Part shown: piece by piece, positions 63,920-64,000 of the stretch | How the letters are laid out: every line of letters starts with the position of its first letter | Position numbering within the stretch: position 1 is the stretch's first letter | Assembly: GCF_000092045.1 (NCBI RefSeq) | Contig: NC_007761.1 | Location: forward strand, 2,545,001-2,609,000 | From: Rhizobium etli CFN 42 | GTDB taxonomy: Bacteria; Pseudomonadota; Alphaproteobacteria; Rhizobiales; Rhizobiaceae | Direction: 5' to 3' | Length of the DNA stretch: 64,000 nt | The notes under the pieces: model-generated | The model's input: only the letters and a program-made list of their open reading frames with translations | The model's database searches: none | Told to the model about the DNA's origin: nothing | Translations under genes and position numbers: made by a program

Positions 63920-64000
63920 CGAGGCCCGCAGGCTAAATCGCCGGACAGGCGATGAAAGAGCGATATTGCGCGCTTCCCATCCATTAGCCTGCTTCCTGTC

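Noticed and set aside
63781..63984. 67-codon minus-strand frame at the right edge
   Set aside because: Overlaps the cyclase gene start in another frame and has no family features.

Overview
The window reads as chromosomal DNA of a fast-growing Rhizobium (R. leguminosarum / R. etli type). The reasons are a GC-rich alphaproteobacterial coding style, a RopA-type porin, the complete acpXL-to-lpxXL cluster for the very-long-chain fatty acid of rhizobial lipid A, an FnrN regulator preceded by two perfect anaeroboxes, an aerobic (CobN-type) cobalamin pathway, and several families of intergenic palindromic repeats typical of rhizobial chromosomes. No tRNA, rRNA, CRISPR, prophage or insertion sequence was seen. 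It looks like core genome rather than an island.

Layout. 0-6 kb: a CBS-domain protein, a LysR gene broken by two frameshifts, a RopA-like porin, an Lrp/AsnC regulator, and a nuclease plus uracil-DNA-glycosylase pair. 6-13 kb: an orphan membrane histidine kinase, diacylglycerol kinase, divergent cobT and cobS with a DUF1289 protein and a retropepsin-like protease behind cobS, an MFS exporter and a half-size DMT-type transporter. 13-17 kb: a LysR regulator, an SDR that lacks the catalytic Tyr/Lys, and a two-gene ABC-2 exporter. 17.9-31.4 kb: a nine-gene glycoside-uptake and degradation locus (binding protein, two permeases, ATPase, GH2 beta-mannosidase, TIM-barrel isomerase, Gfo/Idh/MocA dehydrogenase, aldo/keto reductase, GH43 glycosidase) with a divergent LacI regulator and a candidate operator. 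31.7-39.6 kb: a C39-like peptidase / D-Ala-D-Ala ligase / P-loop ATPase trio, a methyltransferase, a frameshifted GNAT gene, 6-phosphogluconate dehydrogenase, an AraC regulator with SRPBCC and VOC genes, and a PAS protein. 39.7-45.1 kb: the acpXL-fabZ-fabF2-fabF1-adh-lpxXL cluster, divergent from fnrN. 46-47 kb: an L,D-transpeptidase and a zinc-ribbon protein. 47-60.7 kb: cobalamin genes cobA-B-C-D and cobE, then cobU-W-N-O behind a cobalamin riboswitch. 60.9-63.9 kb: a ClC-type channel and a class III adenylate cyclase.

How they work together. The cob genes cover precorrin-2 formation (cobA), amidation (cobB), cobalt insertion (cobN, cobW), adenosylation (cobO), the aminopropanol arm (cobC, cobD) and nucleotide-loop assembly (cobU, cobS, cobT); the middle ring-contraction genes are not here. 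The lipid A cluster makes the C28 acyl chain on AcpXL and transfers it with LpxXL, and it shares its upstream region with the oxygen regulator FnrN. The most unusual structure is upstream of cobU. The riboswitch lies about 410 bp from cobU, and in between is a TTG-started open frame of 118 codons. Its ribosome-binding site can pair with the 3' edge of the aptamer, it contains an entire inverted-repeat element, and its stop overlaps the cobU start as ATGA. That arrangement could relay riboswitch control to cobU by translational coupling.
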